From NCBI GenBank assembly GCA_012964825.1, contig DTTI01000035.1:50429-114428 (forward strand): 64,000 nucleotides of DNA, in the 5' to 3' direction. Made by a program: the position numbers and the translations under genes. The notes beneath the pieces are model-generated. The model ran no database searches. It was not told the origin of the DNA and saw nothing but the letters and a program-made list of their open reading frames with translations. Of this stretch, positions 37,303-44,718 are shown one piece after another (the stretch's first letter is position 1; every line of letters begins with the position of its first letter). Source of the stretch: Candidatus Neomarinimicrobiota bacterium. GTDB lineage: Bacteria; Fidelibacterota; Marinisomatia; Marinisomatales; S15-B10.

Positions 37303-37331
37303 AAAAAAAACCCCCGGAGTCCGGGGGTTTT
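37303..37331 (-). terminator. Strong terminator of the 74-residue protein gene
   Basis: Stem CCCCCGG (37311-37317) with CCGGGGG (37321-37327), a 3-nt loop, and on the minus strand a run of T totalling eight after the stem (37303-37310). It can work in both directions, since four T follow on the plus strand. Confidence 0.9.
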
Positions 37332-37354
37332 CTACCGTCTTTATGACTCAGATA

Positions 37355-37579
37355 TTAGCGGCCTCTGGCCATTGGAGATCTGGAAACATCACCATTTTTA
37401 TCAATATAGTACAGGTAACCTGACTGCCGATTAACACCAGCTTTGGCAACTTCTTCCGCATTGCCTCCACCTTTACCTGCACGGGCCATCTTGGAACGCC
37501 ATACATTACCGTTCTTTCCGAGGTAATACAGATATCCAGATTCTTTTCTAACGCCTGTTCTTGCGACGACTTCAGCCAT
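37355..37579 (-). CDS. Small basic protein of two tandem 33-residue repeats
   Basis: A 74-residue protein with no signal peptide or membrane segment. Residues 2-34 and 41-73 are repeats with 21 of 33 positions identical; the core of each is SGYLYY followed by KNG, V, RS and MAR. A glycine-rich linker (GKGGGN) joins them. It is basic. It has its own promoter, a perfect AAGGAG ribosome-binding site six bases before ATG and a strong terminator, so it is probably abundant and separately regulated. I do not recognise a named family. Repeated Tyr-rich beta-hairpins with basic residues could bind nucleic acid or protein, but that is a guess. Confidence 0.85.
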   Translation of the reverse strand: MAEVVARTGVRKESGYLYYLGKNGNVWRSKMARAGKGGGNAEEVAKAGVNRQSGYLYYIDKNGDVSRSPMARGR

Positions 37580-37634
37580 GATATTCTCCTTATTTTTCAG
37601 TTAGAGAATGCTATAAGTGCATCCCGCCGCGGAT

Positions 37635-37662
37635 ATTATCACTTTCTCGTCGAGAAAGTCAA
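37635..37662 (-). promoter_or_regulatory. Promoter of the 74-residue protein gene
   Basis: On the minus strand, TTGACT (37657-37662), a 16-bp spacer, and GATAAT (37635-37640); each box has five of six consensus bases. Transcription would begin near 37628, giving a leader of about 49 bases. The spacer is occupied by the 19-bp palindrome. Confidence 0.7.
37641..37659. promoter_or_regulatory. Perfect 19-bp palindrome filling the promoter spacer (operator)
   Basis: ACTTTCTCG-T-CGAGAAAGT is a perfect inverted repeat around one central base. It covers the whole spacer and three bases of the -35 box, the position of a repressor site. Two further CGACGAG half-sites follow at 37670-37676 and 37681-37687. 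Only one base differs from the element at 12900-12918. Confidence 0.65.
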
Positions 37663-37718
37663 GTTTTTTCGACGAGTGCCCGACGAGCGGTTTTTCGGCA
37701 ATATTCGCGGGCCTAACG

Positions 37719-38798
37719 CTACAAAACCGGCTTCAACATCATTTTTATAAAGCGGCCCATCCGCCAAAGCTCAGAGATGAATCCAAGAGGTCCTTTACCG
37801 TGTCCCTCTATTTCCGAATGAGCGTAAAGAGTACTGATGAACGTGTGAACCTCTTTCCCTCTCTCTTCGAGAGCCCGTCTGAATCTGACAGTTTCCGTAA
37901 ACGGTATCATGGTGTCGCTGGCACCATGAATTAGATAGAGTGGAAAGTCAATTTCATCAATAAATTGAACCGGGGACAGCGGCAACAGTATATTTTCAAT
38001 CTTATCCATCACTTGTTGCACCATCTCCACAGACTCCTTGCTCTGGTCGGATACAATTTTGTCAATAAGGATTCTATCTTCTTTTGGAAAAGAAGCATAA
38101 AGTTCTCCCTCGTTTTCTCCGTCATTGGCCACCTGATCCAGCAGGTAGGCGCGTATGTTTTCAGGATTGCATGGGTTATCGAGATATTCCAGGTAGTTAT
38201 AGAAAAAGACAATTCGGCCCCAGTTGTGTGGCTCGAAAACATATTCCTTTTTCCCGTCTGAACAGCGGCCGGTGATAACAAACTGGAGCGACTCTTTGAT
38301 ATCAAAATAGCTCCCGTAGGAGATTACACTGGCCGGCCGGTTTTTTAACCGCTCATCCAAGCACGCCTTTATAAAAAGACTTCCACCGAAACTCATGCCT
38401 GCACACGCAATCCGTTCTTTATCAATATCCTCTCGTATCTCTACAGCTTCATAAACGTTTATCATATGTTCAATTGATTCCTCCCGAACAAAAACCTCCT
38501 TCATGGCGGGTATGCGTGGCAGGAACGTCCTGACCCCTGCCAGAGCTGTGGCACGGGCAAGCATATTGACGGCTTCGTGTTCTTCTGCTGCTGGTGTGAC
38601 ACCGGGATAGATAACAAGTGCCGGTGCATTCTTCAACTTTGCGGGATGATAGATGCGCATGGGCACAGTTTCACCTTCGGTTGTGGTGTAAAATGATGTT
38701 TCCACAGCTGGCTCCCGGCGATATAGTGTCAGCAGCCGGCCGACCGGATTTGGTACCACGTTGAGTACAATGGTGAGCATTTTCCAGAAATGTTTCAC
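37719..38798 (-). CDS. Alpha/beta hydrolase family protein
   Basis: A 359-residue serine hydrolase. The nucleophile elbow is CAGMSFGGSLF (S in GxSxGG), the acid region is LIHGASDTMIPF, and the histidine is in TLYAHSEIEGHGKG. An N-terminal hydrophobic stretch is short, so the protein is cytoplasmic or weakly membrane-associated. Substrate unknown; probably an ester or short peptide. Its start overlaps the preceding amidohydrolase by four bases, and it is the last gene of a four-gene operon. Confidence 0.85.
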   Translation of the reverse strand: MKHFWKMLTIVLNVVPNPVGRLLTLYRREPAVETSFYTTTEGETVPMRIYHPAKLKNAPALVIYPGVTPAAEEHEAVNMLARATALAGVRTFLPRIPAMKEVFVREESIEHMINVYEAVEIREDIDKERIACAGMSFGGSLFIKACLDERLKNRPASVISYGSYFDIKESLQFVITGRCSDGKKEYVFEPHNWGRIVFFYNYLEYLDNPCNPENIRAYLLDQVANDGENEGELYASFPKEDRILIDKIVSDQSKESVEMVQQVMDKIENILLPLSPVQFIDEIDFPLYLIHGASDTMIPFTETVRFRRALEERGKEVHTFISTLYAHSEIEGHGKGPLGFISELWRMGRFIKMMLKPVL

Positions 38799-39895
38799 GA
38801 GCCGGCAGTTCTCAACTTTTTCACAACTTCAAACCCCCGCCTGAAAAATGGTTGCGGTGCATTCAGCTCCATTAAAGTAGAAACATCTCTCAGCAGATCG
38901 TTGTCAATTTTCTGAAGTTCCAGTGCCTTTGACATAGAGATGAGACCGAGAAAATATAACGGACTGGTAGCGGGAGTATAATAGAGAGGGAAGTCACTGC
39001 CGTAACACAGTTTGTCAAAATAGTGAGGATTCCTTATCAGGTGTCGCAAGCTGGATGATTTGTGAAGAAGAGAAAGACCTGAAATATCACCGTAGAGATT
39101 TGGAAAGTCATCAATCATATTGAGGAATTGGCGGAAGTAAGGACCGTTGGAGTCCCCTCCTCCCGATGCGCAGTGGGCCGCGATTACGGTCACCCCTTCC
39201 TCCAGCGGTAACTGAAGGAGCAGAGGGTTTCCCAATTTCTGATCCACCGCACCGCCCACCGCATATTCGGTACCCGTATGTGTAAGTAGTGCCATTTCCA
39301 GTTCATTCAAGCGCCGGTAGAAAGGAACTATTCGTTTGTCGGAAGGGTCGATGCCCATGGTATTGGGGATCCACTTCACCACAGCCGCCCCTAGGGAAGC
39401 GACACGTTCCAGCTCGTAAAGGGCCTCTTTTCTGTAGGGGTTGATGGAAGCACCCGGCACCAACTTTTCAGTCTCAGACGCTACGGACAAGACATAATCG
39501 TTTGGGATCAAAAACAGAGTTTCGCCAAAATCGAGCTGACCGGATGAGTCATAAATGCCGTCCATTGCTAAAAGAACCCCACGCCAACTGTCGGGAAGTT
39601 TGGCAATCAGATCCATGAGCCGATTTACATATGCCCGGTCTTGTTCTTCGGGCGTTTCGCCGGAGCCGAAGTCCACAAACAGCCGCGAGAATTTCAAAGC
39701 AAAGGATCGCTGGAAACGTTTACTTAAAAAGCAGCCGTTATCCGGATTGCTCCCCAACAGGTGTACGTGAACGTCAGCGATGGGCCCTGATGGAAGGTGG
39801 ACGCCAGCTGGATCTTCATCACGGGAAAAAAGTCGTGGGACGGCCAGGGGCAGGGTTACTGCGGCAAGGTTACGAAAGAACCGGCGCCGATTCAA
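38795..39895 (-). CDS. Exported amidohydrolase-2 family (TIM-barrel) hydrolase
   Basis: A 366-residue protein with a Tat-like signal (NRRRFFRNLAAVTLPLAV). The metal-binding motif is IADVHVHLLG, with a later histidine in ALLTHTGTEY, IAAHCASGG, and an aspartate in LCYGSDFPLYY, the layout of the amidohydrolase 2 family (decarboxylases and lactonases). Substrate unknown. It overlaps the DUF2231 gene and the alpha/beta-hydrolase gene by four bases each, so the three are translated together. Confidence 0.82.
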   Translation of the reverse strand: MNRRRFFRNLAAVTLPLAVPRLFSRDEDPAGVHLPSGPIADVHVHLLGSNPDNGCFLSKRFQRSFALKFSRLFVDFGSGETPEEQDRAYVNRLMDLIAKLPDSWRGVLLAMDGIYDSSGQLDFGETLFLIPNDYVLSVASETEKLVPGASINPYRKEALYELERVASLGAAVVKWIPNTMGIDPSDKRIVPFYRRLNELEMALLTHTGTEYAVGGAVDQKLGNPLLLQLPLEEGVTVIAAHCASGGGDSNGPYFRQFLNMIDDFPNLYGDISGLSLLHKSSSLRHLIRNPHYFDKLCYGSDFPLYYTPATSPLYFLGLISMSKALELQKIDNDLLRDVSTLMELNAPQPFFRRGFEVVKKLRTAGS

Positions 39896-40332
39896 AATTG
39901 ACCAACCCCAACGCCGTAATGCATGAGCTGACCACCAAAATATCCGGTGTAAAGAACGGCCACAGTCAGGAGTATCAAAAACGCAAATACAACCAGATCA
40001 ATCCGCCGGTCACCAGGAAATCGGAAGTGTAGCCACAACCAACCGATGAGAACCACCAGGGAGGTCCAGACAGTGAAAGTAGCAAAGTTTTCATGCTGTT
40101 CCATGAGCGACTGAACCGGCCCATTCAGTCCAGATTCACTTATGGAGGCATTGGCGGCAGCTTGTCCTGAAAGCATTGAAGAAAAGGACATGGCCAGTGA
40201 AAAACCGAGAGTCCAGATGGGCGCTCTTTTGTCCATCCAGCCGGGACGGATGAGAACAATTAACTGCATCATCGCCGCTGCGGTGATAAGTGCAATTGGG
40301 AAATGTGTTACAAAAGGGTGGAGAACCGCCAC
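39892..40332 (-). CDS. DUF2231-type membrane protein
   Basis: A 146-residue protein with four membrane helices. It has the DUF2231-like start LHPFVTHFPIALITAAAMMQL and histidines at helix ends (MEQHENFATFTVW, GGQLMHYG), a pattern that could bind heme or act in redox sensing, as suggested for related cytochrome-associated membrane proteins. Function unknown. It stands between the epimerase and the exported amidohydrolase. Confidence 0.75.
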   Translation of the reverse strand: MAVLHPFVTHFPIALITAAAMMQLIVLIRPGWMDKRAPIWTLGFSLAMSFSSMLSGQAAANASISESGLNGPVQSLMEQHENFATFTVWTSLVVLIGWLWLHFRFPGDRRIDLVVFAFLILLTVAVLYTGYFGGQLMHYGVGVGQF

Positions 40333-40335
40333 AGA

Positions 40336-41274
40336 TTATTGCTTGGTCGCAGCCACAAAATCACGCAAGGAATCCTTCGAAGAGTGCTTATACCGAAAAG
40401 AAGTCTCTCTTTCTATTTTGGAACCATCCACCACCCAGGAAAACTCCACAAAATCGAGCATGGAACTGGGCGCCTCAGAAAGAAATTTTAACCTGAGTGC
40501 CCACCCGAGACCAGAAAACATCCGGATGATCCTTGGCCCCAGTCTCAACTGTATACCGCCAGTGATAGAGACCAGTTCATCCTGAGTTAAAGTTTCTTCC
40601 GGACCAAGGTTATACGCTCCGGCTTTCGCTTCTTTAACCAGAGCAAACAGTGCGTCGGCGGCATCTTTTTCATGGAGAAGCTGTACTCTTGCAGTAGAGC
40701 CTTTCACCAAAGGAACCCAAGGTTTGGAAACATAGCGAGAAATGAGGTTTCCAATATGGGCACCACAAACCACCGCTGGGCGGGCAATTACTATATCTAC
40801 CCCAGAGTTTTCCTTTTCGAATTCGGCCAGTTTTTCTTCAACAATCTTCTTGTCATTGGCATACTGGTATGTATGGCCACGGATAGGCATATCTTCAGTG
40901 ATCCGTTCAGGATTGTCAGGATAGGCCCCGTAAGCTGTCCCTGAACTGGTCACCACCAGACGCTGAATTCCAAACTTTTTCACATTATCAAGGACATTCT
41001 CCAGGGTCCCCACATTTATCCTGTACATCTTTTTGCTGTCGTGCATGGGGTTGAGTACAAACACAAGATGAACAACTGTCTCAATCTTTTGTCTCTGGAA
41101 AATATCGGCGAGATCATTACAACAGTCCCGCTCATAGAATATCAGTTTTTCAAATGTTTCTCTTGGGGGAAGAACATCAATACCGATAATCTCACCTATT
41201 GATCGGTCGGCTTGGAGACGCCGGCAAAGCTCAGTCCCGATGTAACCAGACGATCCTGTGATTAAAATACCCAT
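40336..41274 (-). CDS. NAD-dependent epimerase/dehydratase family protein
   Basis: About 312 residues, extended SDR. The NAD motif is GSSGYIGTELCRRL at the N-terminus, with VVTSSGTAYGAYP and the catalytic YxxxK in YQYANDKKIVEE. The second half (YNLGPEETLTQDELVSITG) is the substrate-binding domain. The substrate, likely a nucleotide sugar, is unknown. The frame opens to 41325, but ATG at 41274 (MGILITGSSG) puts the Rossmann motif at the normal place. It is first in the operon that ends with the alpha/beta hydrolase. Confidence 0.85.
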   Translation of the reverse strand: MGILITGSSGYIGTELCRRLQADRSIGEIIGIDVLPPRETFEKLIFYERDCCNDLADIFQRQKIETVVHLVFVLNPMHDSKKMYRINVGTLENVLDNVKKFGIQRLVVTSSGTAYGAYPDNPERITEDMPIRGHTYQYANDKKIVEEKLAEFEKENSGVDIVIARPAVVCGAHIGNLISRYVSKPWVPLVKGSTARVQLLHEKDAADALFALVKEAKAGAYNLGPEETLTQDELVSITGGIQLRLGPRIIRMFSGLGWALRLKFLSEAPSSMLDFVEFSWVVDGSKIERETSFRYKHSSKDSLRDFVAATKQ

Positions 41275-41310
41275 GAGATAGAAATTTCCGGAATTTAGGA
41301 CGCGGTCAAA

Positions 41311-41340
41311 CAAAAAAGTCCGCAATTTATGCGGACTTTA
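41311..41340 (-). terminator. Terminator of the tRNA-Glu gene
   Basis: Perfect 8-bp stem AGTCCGCA (41317-41324) with TGCGGACT (41330-41337), 5-nt loop, followed on the minus strand by TTTTT. It lies eight bases after the tRNA 3' end. Confidence 0.8.
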
Positions 41341-41347
41341 TCTGGCG

Positions 41348-41419
41348 TGACCCCTAGGGGAGTCGAACCCCTGTTGCCAGGTCGAAAACCTGGAGTCCTA
41401 ACCGCTAGACGAAGGGGCC
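41348..41419 (-). tRNA. tRNA-Glu (anticodon TTC)
   Basis: A 72-nt cloverleaf. The acceptor stem GGCCCCT pairs with AGGGGTC (one G-T pair), with discriminator A. The anticodon stem CCAGG/CCTGG has loop TTTTCGA, giving anticodon TTC, which reads GAA and GAG. The T arm is CAGGGG-TTCGACT-CCCCT. CCA is not encoded; the next bases are CGC, so it must be added after transcription. It stands alone with its own promoter and terminator. Confidence 0.95.
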
Positions 41420-41432
41420 AAAATTGCGCGGG

Positions 41433-41461
41433 AATATAAGCCGAAGTTAAAAAGAGGACAA
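41433..41461 (-). promoter_or_regulatory. Promoter of tRNA-Glu
   Basis: On the minus strand TTGTCC (41456-41461), a 17-bp spacer, and TATATT (41433-41438). Transcription would begin near 41426, seven bases before the mature tRNA 5' end. Confidence 0.6.
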
Positions 41462-41473
41462 ATGAAGGTCTGG

Positions 41474-41809
41474 TCAGCCGTCTTCTGAGAGCGCCTTCTT
41501 TTCAGCAACCTCTAGCATCTTCTTTAACTCCCCCGACTGATGAAGTTCAAGTGCGATATCGCAGCCGCCTACCATTTCACCATTGATGAAAAGCTGCGGT
41601 ATAGTGGGCCAGTTGGTAATCTCAGAAAGATTAACCCTGATCTCAGGATTTTCCAGAACATTCACATCTACATAAGGAACTCCGTAGTTGTTCATCATCT
41701 GAACAACAGAATTGGAGAAACCGCACATGGGCATTTCCTTAGTCCCTTTCATATAAAGAACCACCATATTCTCATCAATTGTTTTCTGAATCTCATCCTT
41801 CATATCCAT
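41474..41809 (-). CDS. grxD: Monothiol glutaredoxin (Grx4 family)
   Basis: A 111-residue protein with the monothiol active site CGFS in MPMCGFSNSVVQ, TKEMP before it, and the glutathione-binding WPTIPQLFINGEMVGGCDIALE. The family carries a [2Fe-2S] cluster bridged by two Grx molecules or by Grx and BolA, and delivers it to apoproteins. The adjacent upstream bolA gene supports this. Confidence 0.93.
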   Translation of the reverse strand: MDMKDEIQKTIDENMVVLYMKGTKEMPMCGFSNSVVQMMNNYGVPYVDVNVLENPEIRVNLSEITNWPTIPQLFINGEMVGGCDIALELHQSGELKKMLEVAEKKALSEDG

Positions 41810-41826
41810 GATTTTACTTCCTTATT

Positions 41827-42072
41827 TTATTGAGCCGAAGTTTTCAACTGCAGTGCATGAATCTCCTTGGTAAGGTAGTCACCAAGAGTTTTGTAGACAG
41901 CCTGATGCTGCTGGATGAGAGACATGCCTTCAAAACCGCGCCAGGCTACTGTAGCGGAGAAATGATCACCGGTTCTCTGAGGATCGGTTACCTCTGCCTC
42001 GGCACCGTCCAGGCCAATTTCAATTAGATTTTGGACTTCCTCTGTTTTCATCTCACCGTCAAATTTACTCAT
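41827..42072 (-). CDS. bolA: BolA family protein
   Basis: An 81-residue BolA-like protein with the class II KH-like fold, the SATVAWRGFEGMSLIQQHQAVYKTL core, and a conserved C-terminal histidine (EIHALQL). It is probably the partner of the monothiol glutaredoxin encoded next, forming a heterodimer that binds or senses iron-sulfur clusters. Confidence 0.9.
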   Translation of the reverse strand: MSKFDGEMKTEEVQNLIEIGLDGAEAEVTDPQRTGDHFSATVAWRGFEGMSLIQQHQAVYKTLGDYLTKEIHALQLKTSAQ

Positions 42073-42114
42073 CCCGAATGAGAGTGCAACAGATTGATGA
42101 TGATACTAAACAGG

Positions 42115-42143
42115 TTGAGTAGCTCATCACAACGTCATATTTT
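42115..42143 (+). promoter_or_regulatory. Putative promoter of the lysA-like gene
   Basis: TTGAGT (42115-42120), 17 bp, TATTTT (42138-42143), each with four consensus matches. Transcription would begin near 42150, 17 bases before the ATG at 42167. It lies in the divergent bolA/lysA gap. Confidence 0.4.
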
Positions 42144-42166
42144 CAAAGAAGAAACAGAATCAATCT

Positions 42167-43438
42167 ATGGCGGCATCTAAATTAAACCACCCTTTGCTCC
42201 CCGTCATCGCTGATGACAGAGCCATGGAGGCACTAGCACAACAGTACGGTACTCCCCTTTATGTGTATGTCAAGAAACAGCTCCTGTCAAATCTTACCAA
42301 CCTTGACAATGACATTTCTTCAGCCTTCTCTAATTATCAGATCTGTTTCGCCCTGAAAGCAAACACAAACCCCCACTTGCTCTCACTTATGAAGGAATCG
42401 CTCCCGACCCTGGGCGCCGACTGTTCATCACCCGGTGAACTGTATATTGCCGACGAAGTGGGCATTGAACAGGAGCGGCGTATTTATACAGGAAACTATG
42501 AGAGCACCAAGGAACTGAAACTGGCCATTGAATCGGCAGAACATTTGAACCTCGATGATATTTCATCTTATGAGAGGCTCAGGAGATTCGCTATTCCAAA
42601 ACAGGTCTCATTCCGACTCAATCCCGGTTTCGGTAGCGGGAGCTTCCCTGAAATTGTCACCTCCGGCAAAGAAGCCAAATTCGGGATACCAGAAGAAAAG
42701 ATCGCCAACGCTTATCGTATGTCCCAAGAGGATGGTGTTAAGAAATTCGGGATTCAGTGCATGAGCGGCTCAGGGAACCTAGACAATGACTATTTTGTCC
42801 ATCTCCTCACTGCAATACTGGAAAACGCTCGGAAACTTGAGAAAGAACTTGGATTCAGATTCTCCTTTATCAGCCTAGGGGGCGGTTACGGCATTCCCTA
42901 TGAGAACAATCAGGAGCCGCTGGATTCAAAAGAACTTTTTGGAAAGCTGGGTAAAACATTCCATGAATTCTATGAGCCTGAAAACGGTCCTGTCCCGAAG
43001 TTTATGATCGAGCCGGGGAAGATCATTATCGCTGATGCTGGTTTCCTTTTGACCCGCGTCACAGGAATCAAAGAGAGCTACAAGAACTTTGTTGGCCTGG
43101 ACGCAGGTATGAATACATTCCTTCGTCCCGCCCTTTACAAAACGTATCACAAGATTTTCAAGGTCGGGGAGCCGGACGCACCGGAAAAGCTTGTGGCCGA
43201 TTTCACCGGTGGCATCTGTGAAAACACCGACCGGCTGGCAACAGACAGATCTTTTCCGGAAGTAGAGGAAGGTGATCTGATCGCTGTCATGGACGTTGGT
43301 GCTTATGGCTTCAGTATGGCAAATCAATATAATACAAGACCCAAACCGGCAGAAGTGCTATTGGAGAACCGTAAGCCACGCCTTATCAGACGCCGAGAAA
43401 CGGTGGAAGATATCTTTTCCCATACAGATTGGAACTGA
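42167..43438 (+). CDS. lysA: Diaminopimelate decarboxylase-like PLP enzyme
   Basis: A 423-residue PLP fold type III (alanine racemase-like) decarboxylase. The PLP lysine is in CFALKANTNP, the glycine loop in SLGGGYGIPY, the catalytic cysteine region in GGICENTDRLATDR, and the C-terminal signature in GAYGFSMANQYNTRPKPAEVLL. The family makes L-lysine from meso-diaminopimelate. The next gene, homoserine dehydrogenase, also belongs to the aspartate family of amino acids. Related decarboxylases of carboxynorspermidine or ornithine lack parts of this pattern, so lysA is the best call. Confidence 0.85.
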   Translation: MAASKLNHPLLPVIADDRAMEALAQQYGTPLYVYVKKQLLSNLTNLDNDISSAFSNYQICFALKANTNPHLLSLMKESLPTLGADCSSPGELYIADEVGIEQERRIYTGNYESTKELKLAIESAEHLNLDDISSYERLRRFAIPKQVSFRLNPGFGSGSFPEIVTSGKEAKFGIPEEKIANAYRMSQEDGVKKFGIQCMSGSGNLDNDYFVHLLTAILENARKLEKELGFRFSFISLGGGYGIPYENNQEPLDSKELFGKLGKTFHEFYEPENGPVPKFMIEPGKIIIADAGFLLTRVTGIKESYKNFVGLDAGMNTFLRPALYKTYHKIFKVGEPDAPEKLVADFTGGICENTDRLATDRSFPEVEEGDLIAVMDVGAYGFSMANQYNTRPKPAEVLLENRKPRLIRRRETVEDIFSHTDWN

Positions 43439-43656
43439 CCCGAGAATGGGTGAGCTGATCAATTAACTTCACAAGCATATTCCCTCCATCTATTATATCA
43501 GCAAGAAGAGGAAGAAGGCCGGAAACTGGCATACATCAACCCATTTGCGATTCGGATTTCTGTCAGGATTGAGCACCCTGATCTTTCATATTTGATCTTG
43601 AAAACACTCTAATAAAACCTGAATTAAATAAACCATACATTCTATAAGGCAATCCC

Positions 43657-44718
43657 ATGAAATACAAACTTGCGTTAATCGGCTTCGGAACAGTAGGCCA
43701 AGGTCTTTGTGAAATTCTAATTAACAAAAAGACTGAATTAAAAGAAAACCACGATCTTGATTGGGAAGTAGTGGCAGTTTCCGACCTGTTGAAAGGATCT
43801 GTTTATTGCCCTGACGGACTGAATGTTAATCAGCTCCTCGATTTAGTAAAATCAGGTACATCACTGGAAGAGTACAAACCCAAAGGTGAAAAAGCACCAT
43901 GTGAATTCGGGTGGGACGCGGTAACAACAATTCAAAATTCCAATGCTGATATAGTGTGCGAATTATCCTACACGGATGTAAAAACAGCAGAACCGGCACT
44001 TACTCATTGTAAAACATCATTTAAAAACGGCAAACATGTTGTTACGAGCAATAAAGGTCCGGCGACAATAAAATATAGTGAAATGAAGCAATCAGCTGAA
44101 AAATATGGTGTACAATTTTTCATCGAGGGGACTGTCATGTCCGGTACACCAGTACTGAACCTTGCAAAGGGACCGTTAGCTGGTTGTTCCATCTCCGCTG
44201 TGAGCGGGATTCTGAATGGAACAACAAATTATATATTAACAGAAATGGAAGCGGGGAAATCTTATGAGGATGTTCTGAAAACAACACAGGAACTTGGATA
44301 TGCCGAAGCAGACCCAGCTGGAGATGTCGAAGGATATGATGCGATGGCAAAGGTCATTATTCTTGCCAATGTTGTCATGGGTGCCGACATCTCTGCCGAA
44401 AATGTGGATCGTGAAGGGATTACTGGTATCACCCCAGAAATGATCAATGATGCTAAGCAGAAAAATGCCAGATGGAAGCTTATCGGTTCTGTAGAAAAAT
44501 CAAATGGCAAAATTGCGGCAAGTGTAAAACCGAAAATGATTCCGATGGATCATCCTTTAGCAGGGGTAATGGGATCGACCAACGCACTGACATTTGCTAC
44601 AGACCTTTTAGGTGATGTAACTATCGTTGGAGCAGGGGCGGGGAAAACAGAAACTGGTTTTTCCATTTTATCGGACATTCTGTCTATTAATAATTTGCAA
44701 AAAAGGAATGAATCATGA
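43657..44718 (+). CDS. hom: Homoserine dehydrogenase
   Basis: A 353-residue enzyme: NAD(P) site GFGTVGQGLCEIL at the N-terminus, VVTSNKGPATI, GILNGTTNYILTEM, and the catalytic block LGYAEADPAGDVEGYDAMAKVIILA. It has no C-terminal ACT domain, so it should not be feedback-inhibited by threonine in the usual way. It interconverts aspartate semialdehyde and homoserine. Its stop codon overlaps the aldehyde dehydrogenase start by four bases. By eye this gene and the next are more AT-rich than their neighbours. Confidence 0.92.
   Translation: MKYKLALIGFGTVGQGLCEILINKKTELKENHDLDWEVVAVSDLLKGSVYCPDGLNVNQLLDLVKSGTSLEEYKPKGEKAPCEFGWDAVTTIQNSNADIVCELSYTDVKTAEPALTHCKTSFKNGKHVVTSNKGPATIKYSEMKQSAEKYGVQFFIEGTVMSGTPVLNLAKGPLAGCSISAVSGILNGTTNYILTEMEAGKSYEDVLKTTQELGYAEADPAGDVEGYDAMAKVIILANVVMGADISAENVDREGITGITPEMINDAKQKNARWKLIGSVEKSNGKIAASVKPKMIPMDHPLAGVMGSTNALTFATDLLGDVTIVGAGAGKTETGFSILSDILSINNLQKRNES

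Noticed and set aside
38780..38800. GTTTCAC sequence as a parS half-site
   Set aside because: Only one arm matches; no full parS-like palindrome was seen in the window.
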